Below, piece by piece: positions 63,907-64,000 of a stretch of DNA of 64,000 nucleotides. Source of the DNA: Streptococcus sp. HPH0090 (GTDB taxonomy: Bacteria > Bacillota > Bacilli > Lactobacillales > Streptococcaceae). The notes beneath the pieces were generated by a model. It was given only the letters and a program-made list of their open reading frames with translations, had not been told where the DNA came from and made no database searches. Position numbers and translations under genes: made by a program. The stretch is from assembly GCF_000411475.1 (NCBI RefSeq), contig NZ_KE150464.1:62001-126000 (forward strand), in the 5' to 3' direction. Position 1 is the first letter of the stretch, and every line of letters begins with the position of its first letter.

Positions 63907-64000
63907 TTATTTTTCAACACGTGACTTGTTTGCAATATCTGCAAGAATCAATTCTACAAATGCATCTACTGGCATGGTTTCTGTTTCTTTTTGACCATAG
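63907..64000 (-). CDS. thrS: Threonyl-tRNA synthetase, C-terminal end only
   Basis: Reading the minus strand from the window edge gives 30 residues ending in ADIANKSRVEK and a TAA stop at 63907. The segment YGQKETETMPVDAFVELIL fits the last strand and helix of the class II anticodon-binding domain at the end of ThrS. The call rests on this tail and on the neighbourhood: in pneumococcus, as I recall, thrS lies near this two-component pair. The rest of the gene is outside the window. Confidence 0.75.
   Translation of the reverse strand, partial: YGQKETETMPVDAFVELILADIANKSRVEK

Noticed and set aside
1..64000. CRISPR arrays, insertion sequences, prophage or tRNA genes
   Set aside because: No spaced direct-repeat array, transposase, integrase, phage structural gene or cloverleaf was found on either strand by reading.

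Overview
The window reads as a Streptococcus chromosome of the mitis group (S. mitis / S. oralis / S. pneumoniae relatives). The basis is the low-GC coding style, the many extended -10 promoters (TGnTATAAT), and gene sets I recognise from pneumococcus: stp-stkP beside the mevalonate genes, an scr sucrose locus, mntE opposite a P-type ATPase behind a yybP-ykoY manganese riboswitch, psaBCA-tpx-psaR, pepO, and a BceRS-like two-component pair. The species is not decided. I see no transposase, integrase, CRISPR array, tRNA or rRNA gene.

Layout. 1-5064: translation and PASTA kinase cluster (priA end, fmt, rsmB, stp, stkP). 5151-8969: split threonine/serine exporter, then mvaS-mvaA. 9008-14695: sucrose regulon, scrR-scrB divergent from scrA, then scrK. 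14738-18883: manganese/calcium efflux (mntE, riboswitch, mgtA/caxP). 18993-20489: divergent deformylase paralogue, a 54-residue membrane protein, and yaaA with an apparently leaderless start. 20506-20682: a three-hairpin intergenic RNA-like element. 20777-25434: hom-thrB, msrAB, and a methylthioadenosine-deaminase-type amidohydrolase, with what looks like the scar of a lost ABC transporter between the last two. 25613-28335: prfB (programmed frameshift), ftsE, ftsX.

28500-38431 is the most accessory-looking stretch: an MFS transporter, a TVP38-family membrane protein, a complete type I restriction-modification operon (hsdR-hsdM-hsdS), an autoinhibited-type Fic protein whose stop codon lies inside an 11-bp tandem repeat, and a two-gene unit pairing a DUF1722 (YbgA-like) protein with a small relative of T4 endonuclease V. 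38675-41848: metE-metF behind a perfect MET-box palindrome. 41935-49919: pnp behind a long structured leader, cysE, a nucleoside phosphorylase, cysS, mrnC, a PucR-type regulator and msmK. 50063-52753: relA-dtd. 52794-56706: psaR, tpx and psaBCA behind a promoter overlapped by a likely PsaR site. 56853-64000: pepO, a metallo-beta-lactamase-fold hydrolase, a DUF2974 hydrolase, the two-component pair, a DUF389 membrane protein, and the end of thrS.

Two themes link distant parts. Manganese is handled by export (mntE, riboswitch-controlled mgtA) and import (psaBCA with PsaR). Sulfur amino acid and one-carbon metabolism recurs in hom-thrB, msrAB, the MTA/SAH deaminase, metE-metF, cysE and cysS. The best candidates for undescribed biology are the pnp leader structure, the DUF1722 / endonuclease V-like pair, and the repeat at the Fic stop codon. 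Comparisons with pneumococcus are from memory, not from a search.
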